From: an uncultured Micrococcales bacterium
GTDB taxonomy: Bacteria > Actinomycetota > Actinomycetes > Actinomycetales > Microbacteriaceae
Length of the DNA: 7,127 nt
Assembly: GCA_903831585.1 (NCBI GenBank)
Contig: CAIKYE010000142.1
Span: 1-7,127, forward strand
Direction of reading: 5' to 3'
Shown here piece by piece: positions 6,328-7,127 of the stretch. Under the pieces are notes generated by a model that saw nothing but the letters and a program-made list of their open reading frames with translations, did not search any database and was not told where the DNA came from. The position numbers were made by a program, and so were the translations under genes. Within the stretch, counting starts at the first letter, position 1. The number at the start of each line of letters is the position of its first letter.

Positions 6328-6618
6328 ATGCGTTTTCAGATCTTTGGCCTCATCGTCCTGGTCATATTCACGGTTTTTGTGACCGTCTTTGCCGCCAGTG
6401 CCGACCGCAATGCGGTTCGGGTGCTGCCAAAGTACCTGTGGGTTTTGCTCTGCTTCTTCACCACTCCGGTTGGTGGCTTGCTCTACCTGACTTTCGGGCG
6501 ACCACTCGGCGGCCCTGGCAAGCGCGAAAAGCGTCGCCCAACCGCACCAGATGATGACCCGCAGTTCTTGCGTGACCTATCGCAGCGTCTTCGAAAAGAC
6601 GACGAAGGCAAAGAGTGA
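6328..6618 (+). CDS. Small membrane protein with PLD-nuclease N-terminal (PLDc_N) domain
   Basis: This 96-residue protein has two hydrophobic helices at about 4-22 and 36-55, the second followed by LLYLTFGRP. This TPVGGLLYLTFGR pattern (45-58) is the signature of the PLDc_N domain, the membrane module found before phospholipase D domains in cardiolipin synthases and also as stand-alone small proteins in actinobacteria. No HKD catalytic motif follows, so no phospholipase activity is expected. The remainder is a basic then mixed-charge cytoplasmic tail. ATG 6328 is set by the -10 hexamer 6 nt upstream. Its TGA overlaps the menD GTG by 4 nt (GTGA), so the two are very likely cotranscribed and translationally coupled. 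Function unknown; membrane docking or regulation near MenD is speculation. Confidence 0.85.
   Translation: MRFQIFGLIVLVIFTVFVTVFAASADRNAVRVLPKYLWVLLCFFTTPVGGLLYLTFGRPLGGPGKREKRRPTAPDDDPQFLRDLSQRLRKDDEGKE
6586..6601 (+). other. Perfect 6-bp hairpin just upstream of the menD ribosome site
   Basis: CGTCTT, loop CGAA, AAGACG form an exact inverted repeat inside the last codons of the PLDc_N gene, 2 nt before the menD Shine-Dalgarno. In mRNA it could affect coupling or message stability. It has no following T-run, so it is not an intrinsic terminator. It may be chance. Confidence 0.4.
6604..6608 (+). promoter_or_regulatory. Ribosome binding site of menD
   Basis: GAAGG ends 6 nt before GTG 6615, supporting that start and the 4-nt overlap with the upstream stop codon. 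Confidence 0.65.
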
Positions 6619-7127
6619 CAGAAGCGCCATCGCAAGTCTTTGCGGCCAATTTTCTGGCCAACCTGGTTGGCACCATCGATGTGCGCCACATCTACCTCGC
6701 ACCTGGCTCAAGGTCCCAGGCCCTAGCCGTTGCCGCTGAGCAGCTAGCCAGCGCGGGCAAAGTAAAGCTGCACGTGCGCATCGACGAGCGTTCTATGGCT
6801 TTCTCGGCACTGGGCACGGCCCTAGCCACACAAACACCAGTCGTTCTGATCACAACTTCTGGCACGGCGGTCGCCAACTTGCATCCGGCAGTTCTCGAAG
6901 CGCACCACTCTGGAGTGCCCTTGATTCTGCTCACCGCTGATCGACCAGCAGAACTTCGTGGCGTAGGTGCAAATCAGACCACGGAACAGGTTGGGCTCTT
7001 TGGTGCTGCCGTGCCGATGGTCTTTGACGTTGAAGCGCCGAGCGCAGGTGTCGACGAGACAAAACGTGCTATCGATTTGGCTGACGCAGTGTCGGCTGCG
7101 CTGCTGGGTCACCCCGGACCAGTTCAA
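6615..7127 (+). CDS. menD: SEPHCHC synthase MenD, N-terminal part (3' end outside window)
   Basis: MenD is a thiamine-diphosphate enzyme that adds the 2-oxoglutarate-derived succinyl semialdehyde unit to isochorismate, the first committed step to menaquinone. The 171 codons present cover most of the N-terminal ThDP PYR domain. APGSRSQ is at 29-35. RIDERSMAF is at 55-63, with Glu58 as the glutamate that activates the cofactor (Glu55 in E. coli). TTSGTAVANLHPAV spans 80-93, and LTADRPAELRGVGANQT (106-122) is the MenD-specific stretch. The reading frame is open to the last base; the full protein is usually about 550 residues. GTG 6615 is chosen for the ribosome site, the GTGA overlap with the upstream gene and the family-like N-terminus. 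It appears to depend on the promoter before the PLDc_N gene. No defect is visible. Confidence 0.96.
   Translation, partial: MTEAPSQVFAANFLANLVGTIDVRHIYLAPGSRSQALAVAAEQLASAGKVKLHVRIDERSMAFSALGTALATQTPVVLITTSGTAVANLHPAVLEAHHSGVPLILLTADRPAELRGVGANQTTEQVGLFGAAVPMVFDVEAPSAGVDETKRAIDLADAVSAALLGHPGPVQ

Overview
This window is a dense block of respiratory housekeeping genes from an actinobacterium. The MenB, MenC, MenD, MenE and MenA sequences look actinobacterial. The gene neighbourhood also fits: System II cytochrome c genes (resB, ccsB/resC) sit beside menaquinone genes, as in the Rv0528-Rv0555 stretch of Mycobacterium tuberculosis. Base composition is about 50-55% G+C by eye from a few lines, low for the phylum. 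Together with the very tight packing this suggests a small-genome freshwater lineage, for example a Luna-type Microbacteriaceae. That placement is an inference.

Layout. Positions 1-2065 (+) hold the 3' part of resB and a complete ccsB/resC with overlapping ends; together they deliver heme for cytochrome c assembly. menC (2069-3058, -) converges on ccsB with a 3-bp gap. menC and menB diverge from a 17-bp intergenic gap. menB-menE-menA (3076-6030, +) form an operon. A small DUF4229-type membrane protein (6027-6290, -) converges on menA and shares a CTAG with it, so each gene reads its stop codon from the same four bases. From the next divergent gap (6291-6327) a PLDc_N-type small membrane protein (6328-6618, +) leads into menD (6615 onward, +), which runs off the window edge. 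No gene-free stretch exceeds 40 bp, and no RNA genes, mobile elements or CRISPR arrays were seen.

Function. MenD makes SEPHCHC from isochorismate and 2-oxoglutarate. MenC makes o-succinylbenzoate (after the MenH step), MenE activates it to the CoA ester, MenB cyclises it to DHNA-CoA, and MenA prenylates DHNA in the membrane. Menaquinone then feeds electrons to the cytochrome bc complex, whose c-type hemes need ResB/CcsB. MenF, MenH, the DHNA-CoA thioesterase and MenG are not in the window.

The most distinctive signal is regulatory. All four operon-head genes that start inside the window (menC, menB, DUF4229, PLDc_N) have a TAGNNT -10 hexamer ending exactly 6 nt before the start codon, which predicts leaderless mRNAs. 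Three of the internal genes (ccsB, menA, menD) instead have Shine-Dalgarno sequences; menE has only a weak one. At menC/menB the two -10 hexamers overlap by 5 bp on opposite strands, giving a symmetric bidirectional promoter with predicted starts 18 bp apart.
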